The position numbers were made by a program, and so were the translations under genes. DNA of 64,000 bases from Metabacillus litoralis (GTDB taxonomy: Bacteria; Bacillota; Bacilli; Bacillales; Bacillaceae), in assembly GCF_020524045.1 (NCBI RefSeq), contig NZ_JAIVKL010000009.1, forward strand, positions 110,572 to 174,571, written 5' to 3'. The notes beneath the pieces were generated by a model. That model was not told the DNA's origin. It did not search any database and saw only the letters and a list, made by a program, of their open reading frames with translations. Shown here piece by piece: positions 45,602 to 54,780 of the stretch. Every line of letters starts with the position of its first letter. Within the stretch, counting starts at the first letter, position 1.

Positions 45602-45665
45602 AGAAATAATTTCAGTTCGAGAGGTAGTGAAAGCTTCTCGAACTTTAGGTTGCTCTGTTTTAAGT

Positions 45666-45795
45666 AGGCTCTTTTCTTAAACTTTGTTGTTTTGACATTC
45701 TTGAAGGAAATAGCATTGAATAAAGTCTAGTGGCATTTTTTCTGCTAGAATAGTACCTTTTCTGCGATAAAAAGAAGTCCTTCAGAAAAGAGCCT
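45666..45795 (-). repeat. MITE-like element copy 5 (inverted, 130 bp)
   Basis: The ends AGGCTCTTTTCTTAAACTTTGTTG and TTCAGAAAAGAGCCT are inverted repeats. The core, read on the minus strand, is ATGCCACTAGACTTTATTCA. Confidence 0.75.
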
Positions 45796-45835
45796 GTAAG
45801 TAAAAGTGAAATAGCATAAATAATGGAGGTTTCTT

Positions 45836-46363
45836 GTGGATAATAACGATATATTAATTAGATTAAGATATGCATTAGATATTAAAAATAATGATATGGT
45901 AGAGATGTTTAAACTTGGCGGTGTGGATGTAACGAAAGAAGAGGTTCTAAAGATCCTAACAAAGTCAAAGGAAAATGATAATGATGATGAATATGATGAA
46001 GAAGATCTAGCTGAAAATGAGGACCATATTCGATGTGATAACGTGATGCTAGAGTCATTTTTAAACGGATTTATTACTTTTAATAGAGGACAACAAGATC
46101 CAAAGCCAGGACAACCACAAAGACCTGAAATGTCTATTAAAAGTCACGGAAGCGTGAATAATGTTGTTTTGAAAAAGTTAAAAATAGCATTAGCATTAAC
46201 AAGTGAGGAAATCCAAGATATTCTAGAAGAAGCGGGAGTGACTATCACAAAAAGTGAACTAGGTGCTTTACTTCGAAAAGAGGGACATAAGAATTATAAA
46301 GAATGTGGAGATAAATACGCGAGAAATTTCTTGAAAGGCTTAGCAATTAGATATAGAAGCTGA
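45836..46363 (+). CDS. YehS-like DUF1456 family protein
   Basis: This 175-aa protein is built from two DUF1456 repeats (about 1-80 and 98-175). Each begins with a NN(D/V)xLxxLxxAL-type helix and includes VTKEEVLKILTKS or ITKSELGALLRKEGHKNYKECGDKYARNFLKGL. An acidic linker separates them. Function is unknown; the family is widespread in bacteria. It starts at GTG 45836 after GGAGG, with its own terminator. Confidence 0.88.
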   Translation: MDNNDILIRLRYALDIKNNDMVEMFKLGGVDVTKEEVLKILTKSKENDNDDEYDEEDLAENEDHIRCDNVMLESFLNGFITFNRGQQDPKPGQPQRPEMSIKSHGSVNNVVLKKLKIALALTSEEIQDILEEAGVTITKSELGALLRKEGHKNYKECGDKYARNFLKGLAIRYRS

Positions 46364-46372
46364 ACGATGTCT

Positions 46373-46417
46373 GTCCCTCAATCCCTTAACGTGTTAACGG
46401 ATTGAGGGACTTTTTTT
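46373..46417 (+). terminator. Terminator of the DUF1456 gene
   Basis: GTCCCTCAATCC (46373-46384) pairs with GGATTGAGGGAC (46399-46410), followed by seven T. The arms resemble those of the hairpin at 25125. Confidence 0.92.
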
Positions 46418-46449
46418 AATGGAGGCTTACAGAAGAGATAAGTCTTTGT

Positions 46450-46479
46450 TTCGACAAAAACCGGGGCGTGACAGGCACC
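46450..46479 (-). repeat. 30-bp stop-proximal repeat, copy D
   Basis: On the minus strand GGTGCCTGTCACGCCCCGG then TTTTTGTCGAA, 2 nt after the stop codon of the AraC-type gene and in its orientation. Confidence 0.85.
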
Positions 46480-46481
46480 AA

Positions 46482-47483
46482 TTACATTTCTTCCCTGTAT
46501 CGACCAGGTGTTAGACCCGTCCATTTTTTAAATGCGTGATGGAAGACGCTTGGTTCTGAGTAATGGAGCAAATAAGCAATTTCTGCTACTGAGTATTCTT
46601 TTTTTCTTAGTAGGTTGATTGCTAATTCTTTGCGAACCTTTGTCGAAAGATCGTTAAAGGATGTTTCCTCTGCCTTTAATTTATTTTGTAGAGTTCGGAT
46701 GCTAACTCCGAAGGCTTTAGCTGTTTCTTCTAAGTTTGGAAAATATGACGGGATGCAATTTTTCATCCATTGGGTAACTTCATTAGTAAACAAATGGGAA
46801 TTTGTTAATTCATCTTTATTCTCCTGAGCAATTGTCTCAAATGTTAATAGTAGTTTTGGATCTGAATATAATACATCAAAAGTAAGAACATCACTACTCA
46901 TACACAAACTATTTTCTTTACAATTAAACATAGGAGTAATTCCGAAAAATGATAAATAGGGATCTGTACTGCCAGGGGATGAGTGAGTAAATTGCACTTC
47001 ATGTAATGGTATATGTTGGTTGCTTAGTGTACTCAATAATCGATACAACGAACTAGCCATATCCTCTACACAGTGACGAGACATTTTTCTAGAATGCTGT
47101 GTAAATAATCGAATAAAGACTTTGTCATCTTGTTCCACCCATTCGAGGTTAAACCCGCTACATAAAATAACATTATATCTTTGATAAGCAAGTAGTGCAT
47201 CTCCTATTGTTTTCGAGTGTAACATTACATATCCAAGAATCCCCATGTCTGCAAAATCCATGATTTGTCCTTGATGTAAACCAAAATACTCATCTTTCGT
47301 GAAAGCTGCAGCGCTGATCATTAATTGTTCAAATTCTTCACCTGGAATTCGGGTTTCAATATCTTGTAGCAATGCTTTATTAAACATAACATGCCTGAAA
47401 AATTCATCAGAATCATAGCCTTTGTGAACTAGTGTTTTCATAATTGGGTAAACCATAGAAATGGCAATTCCTAGGTTTTGCAA
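46482..47483 (-). CDS. AraC family transcriptional regulator (OruR/arabinose-binding-like N-domain)
   Basis: This 333-aa regulator has an N-terminal ligand domain of the Arabinose_bd/OruR type (MVYPIMKTLVHKGYDSDEFF through FGLHQGQIMDFADMGILGYVMLHSKTIGDALLAY). The C-terminal AraC DNA-binding domain has two HTH motifs (NLEETAKAFGVSIRTLQNKLKAEETSF and SVAEIAYLLHYSEPSVFHHAFKKWTGLTPGRYR). It starts at TTG 47483 with AAAGGAGG about 10 nt upstream. It is divergent from the NAD(P)H oxidoreductase, which it probably controls from the 114-bp shared region. Confidence 0.9.
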   Translation of the reverse strand: MQNLGIAISMVYPIMKTLVHKGYDSDEFFRHVMFNKALLQDIETRIPGEEFEQLMISAAAFTKDEYFGLHQGQIMDFADMGILGYVMLHSKTIGDALLAYQRYNVILCSGFNLEWVEQDDKVFIRLFTQHSRKMSRHCVEDMASSLYRLLSTLSNQHIPLHEVQFTHSSPGSTDPYLSFFGITPMFNCKENSLCMSSDVLTFDVLYSDPKLLLTFETIAQENKDELTNSHLFTNEVTQWMKNCIPSYFPNLEETAKAFGVSIRTLQNKLKAEETSFNDLSTKVRKELAINLLRKKEYSVAEIAYLLHYSEPSVFHHAFKKWTGLTPGRYREEM

Positions 47484-47597
47484 AACCTTATTCCTCCTTT
47501 ACGTGATTCATCAAGATAAATGCGTTAATGATCATTTTTAATAAATTAGAAAGAGTTTATGTTTATTATAGATTATTGTTTTAAGGAGGAGTACACA

Positions 47598-48182
47598 GTG
47601 AGTAAAAATATTCTGATTATAATGGGTCATCCATATGATAAGAGCTTTTGTTCAGCTTTATCTGATGCTTATATGGAGGGAGCTTTAGGTATTCAAAACG
47701 TAAATGTTGAGAGAATTGAAGTGGGGAAACTTACTTTTGATCCTAACTTAAAGTTTGGTTATCAAAAGAGAGTTGAACTTGAGGAAGATTTGAGAAATGC
47801 GCAGAAGTTAATCAATTGGGCTCATCATCTTGTTTTTATATATCCTACATGGTGGGGAACGATGCCTGCTATTTTGAAGGGGTTTATTGATCGCATATTT
47901 TTACCAGGATTCGCATTTAAATATCGGGAGAATTCTATCCAATGGGATAAACTATTAAAAGGAAAATCTGCTCATCTCATCGTTACCATGGATACGCCTG
48001 CTTGGTACAATAAATGGATTTACAAGCATTCTGGGCATAATGTAATGAAGAAAAATATTCTACAATTCTGTGGTATTAGCCCAATACGCGTAACCGAGAT
48101 AGGACCTGTCAAAGATTCCTCAGATAACCAACGCACAAAATGGCTTGATAAAATAAAACAATTAGGAGCTTTCACTAAATAA
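47598..48182 (+). CDS. NAD(P)H-dependent quinone oxidoreductase (flavodoxin-like fold)
   Basis: This 194-aa flavodoxin-2 fold enzyme of the KefF/YwrO/MdaB type probably reduces quinones by two electrons with bound FMN or FAD. It shows NILIIMGHPYDKSFCSALSDAY at the nucleotide site and HHLVFIYPTWWGTMPAILKGFIDRIFLPGFAF, the family signature. GTG 47598 after AAGGAGGAG is chosen over an open extension to 47559. It is paired with the divergent AraC regulator, which suggests induction by electrophiles or quinones. Confidence 0.9.
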   Translation: MSKNILIIMGHPYDKSFCSALSDAYMEGALGIQNVNVERIEVGKLTFDPNLKFGYQKRVELEEDLRNAQKLINWAHHLVFIYPTWWGTMPAILKGFIDRIFLPGFAFKYRENSIQWDKLLKGKSAHLIVTMDTPAWYNKWIYKHSGHNVMKKNILQFCGISPIRVTEIGPVKDSSDNQRTKWLDKIKQLGAFTK

Positions 48183-48254
48183 ATCAAATTGCCCTTATCT
48201 TATTAATCTATTATTGAGTTAAAGGTCACCTGATTGATAAAGTGCATTTTGACG

Positions 48255-48284
48255 GTCGACAAAAACCGGGGCGTGACAGGCACC
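48255..48284 (-). repeat. 30-bp stop-proximal repeat, copy E
   Basis: On the minus strand GGTGCCTGTCACGCCCCGG then TTTTTGTCGAC. Its first G is the last base of the fapA-like TAG stop codon, so gene and repeat are contiguous. Confidence 0.88.
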
Positions 48285-49858
48285 TATTCGTGTTTCATCT
48301 CACGCCCAACGGTATAAAATGTTCCTTTTGTCATTGATTTTAGTTTCTTTTTTCTGTTTTTTATTTCAATTGTTGTTTCTGGATAGGCTCCTTGGAGGAC
48401 GGAGATTTCTCCTTCTCCTTTAATGGAGAGCATTTTTTCAAGTGTTTTCTTTTTGTCGTTGAGAATATTGACTTCTTTTAATTTTAAATCATGTGCTAAT
48501 AGTAGCTTGGTATATTGTTCTTGTTGAGCATCGTTTAAATTCTTAGATAAGTTTTCAAAAACCTCGAGATGATGTTGGATTTCTTTATAACATAAAACAG
48601 CTTCTTTATAATTTTCGAATAACTCTTCTAACTCTTCTTTAATTTTCGAACGCTCAAATCCTTCCACTTGAATAATGGTCTTTCGCTCAGCTTTATTACC
48701 TATTTCAGTTGCGAAAACCCTTCCTTTAGCGACAATATGACCTCCAATGATTTTGCCTTTGTTTTCCTCAGTAATGACATTCTTTGCTGAAAGATTACTT
48801 CCTGTTGAGTAGAATCCTATATGAATGTCCTCTCCTGCTTCAAGACAACATTCATTTGCATGTTTAACATAAATGTTTTTCTGTGCTTTAATGACTCCGT
48901 CACCAAACACACCACCTTTTATATACACATCACCATGTAAGGATTCTATTCGGCTAACTTTTCGAACACCTAATTCTGATAAAATAGCGATATCCATCAT
49001 TGCAACAGCAGAAAAACCTTCATGAACGGTTCCTTTAATTGTAATGGATCCATCAAATTCAATGTTTCCAGTTCTTATCCCCACATCACCTTCAATAAGT
49101 AGATGATTAGCAATAGAAATTTTCCCAGAAGATTTTGAGACTACGCCTTTTATTTTTGCTCGTAATACCTGCTTTTCATTTTCATCTATTAATTCGATTG
49201 AGGAAGCATCATATATCACTCGCTTATCTTTTCCTTTCTTTGCCTTTAAATCTTCACCTAAAATATTCTTACCGTTTGTGCCATCTGTAGGGGGGATTTT
49301 CTCACCTAGCCAAGCACCTATGTCTACTTCATCGATAAAATTCATATTATAAAAATCTGCTTTGCCAGATTCCTCGATCACAGGTTTTCTTTCAGATAGC
49401 TGAAAATAGTGTACAATTGCATCATTACCATGAATGGGCTCAATGCCTACGGCTACAATGATTTCCTTTCTAGGGAGAAGTTCACCTTCAATCACATCCA
49501 TAAGAAATCCATTAGATACTTCATTTTTTTCAAGAATGTGTAATATCGCTTCTGATAAACTTGGCTTGAGTTCCTCAAATTCTTGATTCGTCGCAAGAAT
49601 CTTTATGCTAGCTTTCATTTTGTCTTTAGAAATAGAGCAAGTGATAAGTGGTAAATAGTCTCCGATGTTACAACTTTCATTTGTAGCTTCATCCATTGCT
49701 TTTTTTAGGTTTGCAAAAGAGGTAAGTGACACTCTTGGGAATCCTTCTAGAACTTTATTGAAATTTAAAAGCGTGTATCCTTTTTTGAAAACTGTAATAT
49801 GAATTGAAGTAGAATTTATTATATCTAATTGAAAGAAATCATTTTTCAATAAGTTCAT
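48284..49858 (-). CDS. FapA (DUF342) family protein
   Basis: This 524-aa polymer-forming-type protein has an N-terminal variable domain and a DUF342/FapA core. The core contains ATNGKNILGEDL-like DGTNGKNILGEDLKAKKGKD and a beta-helix of repeated hexapeptide-like turns (IEGDVGIRTGNIEFDGSITIKGTVHEGF, VYIKGGVFGDGVI). A C-terminal coiled coil follows (about 410-475). In other bacteria FapA-like proteins assist flagellar or cell-envelope assembly; the function here is unproven. ATG 49858 follows GGAAGGTGA. It is monocistronic, with a repeat fused to its stop codon. Confidence 0.85.
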   Translation of the reverse strand: MNLLKNDFFQLDIINSTSIHITVFKKGYTLLNFNKVLEGFPRVSLTSFANLKKAMDEATNESCNIGDYLPLITCSISKDKMKASIKILATNQEFEELKPSLSEAILHILEKNEVSNGFLMDVIEGELLPRKEIIVAVGIEPIHGNDAIVHYFQLSERKPVIEESGKADFYNMNFIDEVDIGAWLGEKIPPTDGTNGKNILGEDLKAKKGKDKRVIYDASSIELIDENEKQVLRAKIKGVVSKSSGKISIANHLLIEGDVGIRTGNIEFDGSITIKGTVHEGFSAVAMMDIAILSELGVRKVSRIESLHGDVYIKGGVFGDGVIKAQKNIYVKHANECCLEAGEDIHIGFYSTGSNLSAKNVITEENKGKIIGGHIVAKGRVFATEIGNKAERKTIIQVEGFERSKIKEELEELFENYKEAVLCYKEIQHHLEVFENLSKNLNDAQQEQYTKLLLAHDLKLKEVNILNDKKKTLEKMLSIKGEGEISVLQGAYPETTIEIKNRKKKLKSMTKGTFYTVGREMKHE

Positions 49859-50135
49859 TAAGGTTCACCTTCCGGGTTGTATGTGGGTAGGAAATTATCA
49901 CTAATAAAAAATGGAGATTTTGGTACTTTATGTAACCGTTTTCTTTTAATATACCATAATTTATCGGGTGATTTAGTGAAAATTTAGAATTGTATTATAA
50001 TAGGATGTGTATCCTTCATTTTATTGTTGTAAAGACAGATTAAAAGAGTAAATGCACTTGAATATTTTTACATTATTTACATCTCTTATAAGGTATAATG
50101 ATGTAGGTTAAATATATATAAAGGGAGAGAGAAAG

Positions 50136-51368
50136 ATGGATTCTTCTTTGCCAGTGTTGGGGAAAGATCGTATTATAACAATTGATATTATTCGGGGGTT
50201 TGCGTTATTTGGTATTTTCCTTGTCAATATGCCAGCTTTTCATTCGTCTGAATTTTTAGGAATGATATACAGTGTTGAGCATGCACATACCGAAGCAGAT
50301 TATTGGATGGATTTCTTTTTTTCATTATTTATTGATATGAAATTCTTTACGATCTTTTCTTTTTTATTTGGTCTTGGTTTTTATATTTTTATGAGTCGAG
50401 CGGAAGAAAAGGGCTTGAAAATGAAGAGGCTTTTTGCAAGAAGAATGGTTGCTTTACTTGTTATAGGTTTATTGCACTTGGTTTTATTATGGTTTGGTGA
50501 TATTTTACATACTTACGCAATAACAGGCTTTTTACTGTTGTTATTCTATAAGCGTAAAATAAAAACCATGATTATTTGGGCAATTAGTTTACTTGTTGTC
50601 TACAATTTGATGATGAGTATTTCCCTAATAGTTCCTGACTCTATACTTGATGAAATAAACAAAGAATCAATGTTGGTTTATGAAGAAAAGATAGATGAAT
50701 ATGTAGAAGCTTATGAATCAGCAGGTTATGTTGAGTGGGTGTCTTATCGAATTCAAACAGAAGTAATTCCAGTACTATCTAATTTAATCGTAAATATGAT
50801 ACCTATTTTGGCGATGTTTCTGTTTGGTTTGGCAGCTGGAAAAGCAGGTGTTTTTAAACCAAATACAAGTTATCAAAGCCTTATCCGCAAAGTGTCGCTA
50901 ATCATGGCATTTGTTAGTATTCCCTTACTGGTATTATTAGCTTTAGCTAAATTAGAAATCCTAGGAAAAGGGTTTAAAAACGTTATTTATGTGGAGTTAT
51001 TTACTAGTTTAAGTGGAGTAACTTTATGTTTCTTTTACATTTCAACTTTAACTCTATTATTAAGAAAACAACAATGGCAGAAGAGACTTCGTCCATTAGG
51101 TTATGCGGGACAGATGGCTCTTACAAACTATTTATCACAGTCTATCATTTGTATGGGCATTTTTGTTTTGGGTGGCTTGTATAATCAGATTAGCTTATTA
51201 ACAGGAACAGTCATTTGTGTTACGATCTTTGCTCTTCAGATGTTAGTTAGCTACTACTGGCTAAAAACATATCAATTTGGACCAATTGAATGGTTATGGA
51301 GATCTTTTACTTATGGAAAGTTGCAGCGTATTAAAAAGAAAAAATTACGTATTGATAATGTCTCGTAA
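50136..51368 (+). CDS. DUF418 membrane protein (YeiB-like)
   Basis: This 410-aa membrane protein with about ten helices starts RIITIDIIRGFALFGIFLVNMPAF, the acyltransferase-3/heparan-acetyltransferase-like opening. The DUF418 domain is at the C-terminus (GQMALTNYLSQSIICMGIFV and PIEWLWRSFTYGK). It is probably a membrane acyl or acetyl transfer protein; the substrate is unknown. ATG 50136 follows AAAGGGAGAGAG. Confidence 0.88.
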   Translation: MDSSLPVLGKDRIITIDIIRGFALFGIFLVNMPAFHSSEFLGMIYSVEHAHTEADYWMDFFFSLFIDMKFFTIFSFLFGLGFYIFMSRAEEKGLKMKRLFARRMVALLVIGLLHLVLLWFGDILHTYAITGFLLLLFYKRKIKTMIIWAISLLVVYNLMMSISLIVPDSILDEINKESMLVYEEKIDEYVEAYESAGYVEWVSYRIQTEVIPVLSNLIVNMIPILAMFLFGLAAGKAGVFKPNTSYQSLIRKVSLIMAFVSIPLLVLLALAKLEILGKGFKNVIYVELFTSLSGVTLCFFYISTLTLLLRKQQWQKRLRPLGYAGQMALTNYLSQSIICMGIFVLGGLYNQISLLTGTVICVTIFALQMLVSYYWLKTYQFGPIEWLWRSFTYGKLQRIKKKKLRIDNVS

Positions 51369-51856
51369 ACATGTTGATAACTTCCGATACAGGCAGTTGC
51401 TTTCCACAGGGGAGAAATAAGATTTTTCTAACTATGAGGTTCTAAAGTCTCCTAGTTATTGGTCAATAAAGTTCAAAAGTATGATTAAGCTTTTAACAAA
51501 GCTATAAATAATTGAATATAGCAAGATATATTATCTGGCTGTTGTTCATATGTTAACAGGGAGTATTTTTCAATTGCTTTACGAAAAGGCATGAGATCAT
51601 ACTCCCTATATTTGTTTGAAGATGAAAAAAGAAGTGATTTACTAGAATCAGGTTGATCGATCTCTTTAGCAGACAATAATCCTCCCACTAATAGTCCGTG
51701 AATTGGACTTTTTTTAGTATAAAGGAACCTTTTCCAATGATCATTAGTAAACCGAATACAACACACATATAGTTGATTTTATTTTAGAATGTGTTGATGA
51801 TAGAAAAAAGGGGAAATAATGGATACATAAACTATTCTTTATTAGGAGGAAATAAT
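51369..51856. other. Intergenic region with doubtful minus-strand ORF
   Basis: This 488-bp spacer precedes crtP. A minus-strand frame at 51485-51766 (93 codons from a GTG) contains GLLVGGLLSAKEIDQ and looks more protein-like than random. It lacks a ribosome binding site, so it may be a gene remnant. No terminator is clear after the DUF418 gene. Confidence 0.35.
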
Positions 51857-53362
51857 TTGAGAAAAAAAGTGACTGTCATTGGTGGGGGATTAGCTGGTAT
51901 GTCTGTGGCAATCCGTTTAGCTGCAAAGAAATATGATGTAACAATTTTAGAAAAAGGGGAAAGACTTGGGGGGAAACTCAATATTCGTAAAGGAAAAGGA
52001 TTTACTTTTGATACAGGTCCTTCGATTTTAACGATGCCATGGGTGCTTGAAAAACTCTTTTCTGATGTGGGGAAAAATGTTCATGATTATCTTGATATTG
52101 TTCGAGTGGAACCAGGTTGGAGAACGTTTTTTGAAGATGGAACAAAAATTGATTTAACAAGTGATCTGCCAACAATGCTTCAAGAATTAAAAAAGGTATC
52201 TGTTGAAGATTCACAATCCTTTCTTTCATATCTTCAATATTGTGAAAAGCAATATGACCTCATGATGAAAAGCTTCTATAAAGAGAATATAAATGGATTG
52301 CAGGATTTGCGTAAAAAACATCCTCTTAAGGAATTGTTAATGATGGATCCGATGAAATCTCTTGACCAAGCAACAAGTAAATTCTTCAAAGATAAACATA
52401 TTCAACAATTGATGAACTTTTTAATTATGTATATAGGATCTTCGCCATATCAAGCACCAGCAATTCTTAGTCAACTCGCACATGTTCAGCTTGGAATTGG
52501 TGTTTATTATGTGAAAGGTGGAATGTATAAGATAGCCGAGGCAATGGAACAGCTTTTACAAGAGTTAGGTGTAACTGTACATGTAAATAGTAAGGTAACA
52601 GAAATAGAAAAGTCAGGAAATCAGGTTAATAAGGTTATCACTGAAAATGGTGAACAATATTCTTCTGATCTAGTCATTTCAAATTTAGAGGTTATCCCGT
52701 TTTATGATTCTATGCTAGAAGATGAAGCTGAAAAAAATCGTGCCAAAATGGACTTGAAAAAATTTGAGCCAACTGTTTCAGGATTAGTGCTGTTATTAGG
52801 TGTAAATAAAAAATATGAGCATTTAGCACATCATAATTTCTTCTTTTCAGAAGATCGGAAAAAAGAGTTTGAACAAATATTTAATAAAAAAGAATTAGCT
52901 GATGATCCAACTGTATATATTGGAATTTCATCAAAGTCTGATTCATCTCAAGCGCCTGAAAATATGGAGAATTTATTTGTCCTCACCCATGTTCCACCTC
53001 TTCAGGAAGGAGAAACATGGGAGCAGCATAAGGAAACGTATCGAGAACTTGTGCTTTCAAAGCTAGAACGCATGGGGATGACGGGTTTGCGTGAATCAAT
53101 TGAGTTTGAATATAGTTTTACTCCTGATGATATTAAGCAATTGTACGGATCTAATGGCGGATCAATTTATGGAGTTGTGACAGATAAGAAAATGAATGGT
53201 GGCTTTAAAATTCCGAGTAGAAGTAAACTTTTTGAAAACGTCTATTTTGTTGGAGGATCAACACATCCGGGCGGAGGCGTACCGATGGTAACATTGTCAG
53301 GTCAATTAACAGCAGATCTTATTTTAGAGGATGAAGGTAAGGAAGGGAAGAAGATCGGCTAG
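51857..53362 (+). CDS. crtP: CrtP/CrtNb, 4,4'-diaponeurosporene oxygenase
   Basis: This 501-aa FAD-dependent carotenoid oxygenase is closely similar to Staphylococcus CrtP. It has the Rossmann VTVIGGGLAGMSVAIRLA, then GERLGGKLN and FDTGPSILTMPWVLEKLF, then AHHNFFFSEDRK and DDPTVYIGISSKSD..QAP typical of CrtP rather than CrtN. The C-terminal FVGGSTHPGGGVPMVTLSGQ closes the FAD site. It oxidises the terminal methyl of C30 diapocarotenoids toward aldehyde or acid. TTG 51857 after AGGAGGAAA is the start; an upstream extension to 51791 is not needed. crtQ and crtO follow after a terminator-like hairpin. Confidence 0.92.
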   Translation: MRKKVTVIGGGLAGMSVAIRLAAKKYDVTILEKGERLGGKLNIRKGKGFTFDTGPSILTMPWVLEKLFSDVGKNVHDYLDIVRVEPGWRTFFEDGTKIDLTSDLPTMLQELKKVSVEDSQSFLSYLQYCEKQYDLMMKSFYKENINGLQDLRKKHPLKELLMMDPMKSLDQATSKFFKDKHIQQLMNFLIMYIGSSPYQAPAILSQLAHVQLGIGVYYVKGGMYKIAEAMEQLLQELGVTVHVNSKVTEIEKSGNQVNKVITENGEQYSSDLVISNLEVIPFYDSMLEDEAEKNRAKMDLKKFEPTVSGLVLLLGVNKKYEHLAHHNFFFSEDRKKEFEQIFNKKELADDPTVYIGISSKSDSSQAPENMENLFVLTHVPPLQEGETWEQHKETYRELVLSKLERMGMTGLRESIEFEYSFTPDDIKQLYGSNGGSIYGVVTDKKMNGGFKIPSRSKLFENVYFVGGSTHPGGGVPMVTLSGQLTADLILEDEGKEGKKIG

Positions 53363-53514
53363 AACGTAAATGTGTGGATGAATTAGGACATGTGAATGAT
53401 GATGATAGTCGTTGTTTAGACGTGTTCTTTCCTTTTGCTTACTAACATAAACTGTAGTTCTACTTGTTTGTTAATTTCTGTTTTAGACGTTTCATGTGTC
53501 TGCCAACAGTGTAG

Positions 53515-53551
53515 GAGCACCTCGGCAATTGCTTAGTACGAGGTGCTTTCT
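53515..53551 (+). terminator. Terminator of crtP
   Basis: AGCACCTCG (53516-53524) pairs with CGAGGTGCT (53539-53547) and is followed by TTC. The rest of 53363-53667 shows no gene, so crtQ probably has its own promoter. Confidence 0.75.
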
Positions 53552-53667
53552 ATTACATTGCTTGGTTTTATACTGAGGGAAATGTGATCATTTTCAGCTG
53601 TTGAGATTGAGAACGCTGCATATGAAAAAGGTAAGAATTTATCAAGTCATCTCAAAGGAGATAAAAG

Positions 53668-54780
53668 ATGGTCGCTGGGATAATAGCTATTATTTTCTTT
53701 CTATTTTTGTGTTATCGTATACCAAAAATTAATTCTAAGTATCTACAACCGGCAGAAGTTCATTTAGCATCTCTATCAATTATTATTCCTGCAAGAAACG
53801 AAGAAGCTACACTTGGTACACTTCTGCACTCTATAAAATCTCAAGCTGAACAACCGCTTGAGATTATTGTTGTTGATGATCATTCAACAGATAAAACAAG
53901 AGAGATTGCTTTAGATTTTGGTGTGAAAGTTGTAGACAATCCTCCATTACCTCAAGGGTGGCTTGGAAAATCATGGGGATGCTGGAATGGAGCGAAACAT
54001 GCTAAAGGTAATTATTTAATGTTTGTTGATGCTGATACGTGGTTTGTTTCAAAAGGTATAAAAAGAGCGATCACATTTTTTGTGAATCATCCTTACCAGT
54101 TGTTAACCATTCACCCTTATCATAAGATGGAAAGAGCGTATGAGAAATTATCTGGTATTTTTCATAGTATTGTTTTTATTTCAAGTGGTGTAACGACATT
54201 ATTTAGTAACAAAGCTACCATTAGGGGTGGGTTTGGTCAGTGCTTAATGAGTGAGCGAGATACTTACTTTGAATTAGGTGGACACGAGTCGATCAAAGGA
54301 GAAGTAGTGGAAAACCTTGCTTTTATACAACGTGCTGCCTCCTATAATTATAAAGTTCATGCAATTGGTGGAAATGACGTAATCAATATGAGGATGTATC
54401 AGGATGGAGTTATTAGTGTATTTAAAGGCTGGAGTAAAAGCTTTGCATCAGGTTCAAAAATGACTCATCCGATTTTAATGGTTTTTATTGTTTTATGGAT
54501 CTCAGCTTTGTTCTCTTTTATGGCAAACAGTGTTTCTCTGATAACTGAAGCTCCTTACATATTTATTCTATTATATAGTTGTATTGCCTATTTATTTTAT
54601 AGAATGCTAAAAGACATAGGAAATTTTACATTCTTCGATGCTTTTCTTTTTCCAGTGCACATTCTCTTTTTTATCGTTGTGTTTTGCTTTTCTTTTTTTA
54701 GTACGTTTATTTTGAAGAATTCTTCCTGGAAAGGGCGTAGCATTCATATGACAAAGCATAGAGATGATCAAGAGCTATGA
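53668..54780 (+). CDS. crtQ: CrtQ-like glycosyltransferase (GT2)
   Basis: This 370-aa membrane-bound GT2 glycosyltransferase is like CrtQ, which esterifies 4,4'-diaponeurosporenoate with glucose. An N-terminal helix precedes LSIIIPARNEEATLGTLLHSI, VVDDHSTDKT, LGKSWGCWNGAKHA, the metal-binding MFVDADTWF and the acceptor-side RMYQDGVISVFKGWSKSFASG. Two or three C-terminal helices follow. ATG 53668 follows AAAGGAG. Its stop codon overlaps the crtO start (ATGA), so the two are translationally coupled. Confidence 0.9.
   Translation: MVAGIIAIIFFLFLCYRIPKINSKYLQPAEVHLASLSIIIPARNEEATLGTLLHSIKSQAEQPLEIIVVDDHSTDKTREIALDFGVKVVDNPPLPQGWLGKSWGCWNGAKHAKGNYLMFVDADTWFVSKGIKRAITFFVNHPYQLLTIHPYHKMERAYEKLSGIFHSIVFISSGVTTLFSNKATIRGGFGQCLMSERDTYFELGGHESIKGEVVENLAFIQRAASYNYKVHAIGGNDVINMRMYQDGVISVFKGWSKSFASGSKMTHPILMVFIVLWISALFSFMANSVSLITEAPYIFILLYSCIAYLFYRMLKDIGNFTFFDAFLFPVHILFFIVVFCFSFFSTFILKNSSWKGRSIHMTKHRDDQEL

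Noticed and set aside
46482..48182. Recent horizontal island
   Set aside because: Base composition and codon use look like the neighbours. There is no integrase, attachment site or flanking repeat pair.
51485..51766. 93-codon minus-strand ORF upstream of crtP
   Set aside because: It has a GTG start with no ribosome binding site, no terminator and no recognised family. I treat it as a possible remnant and describe it in the gap entry rather than as a gene.
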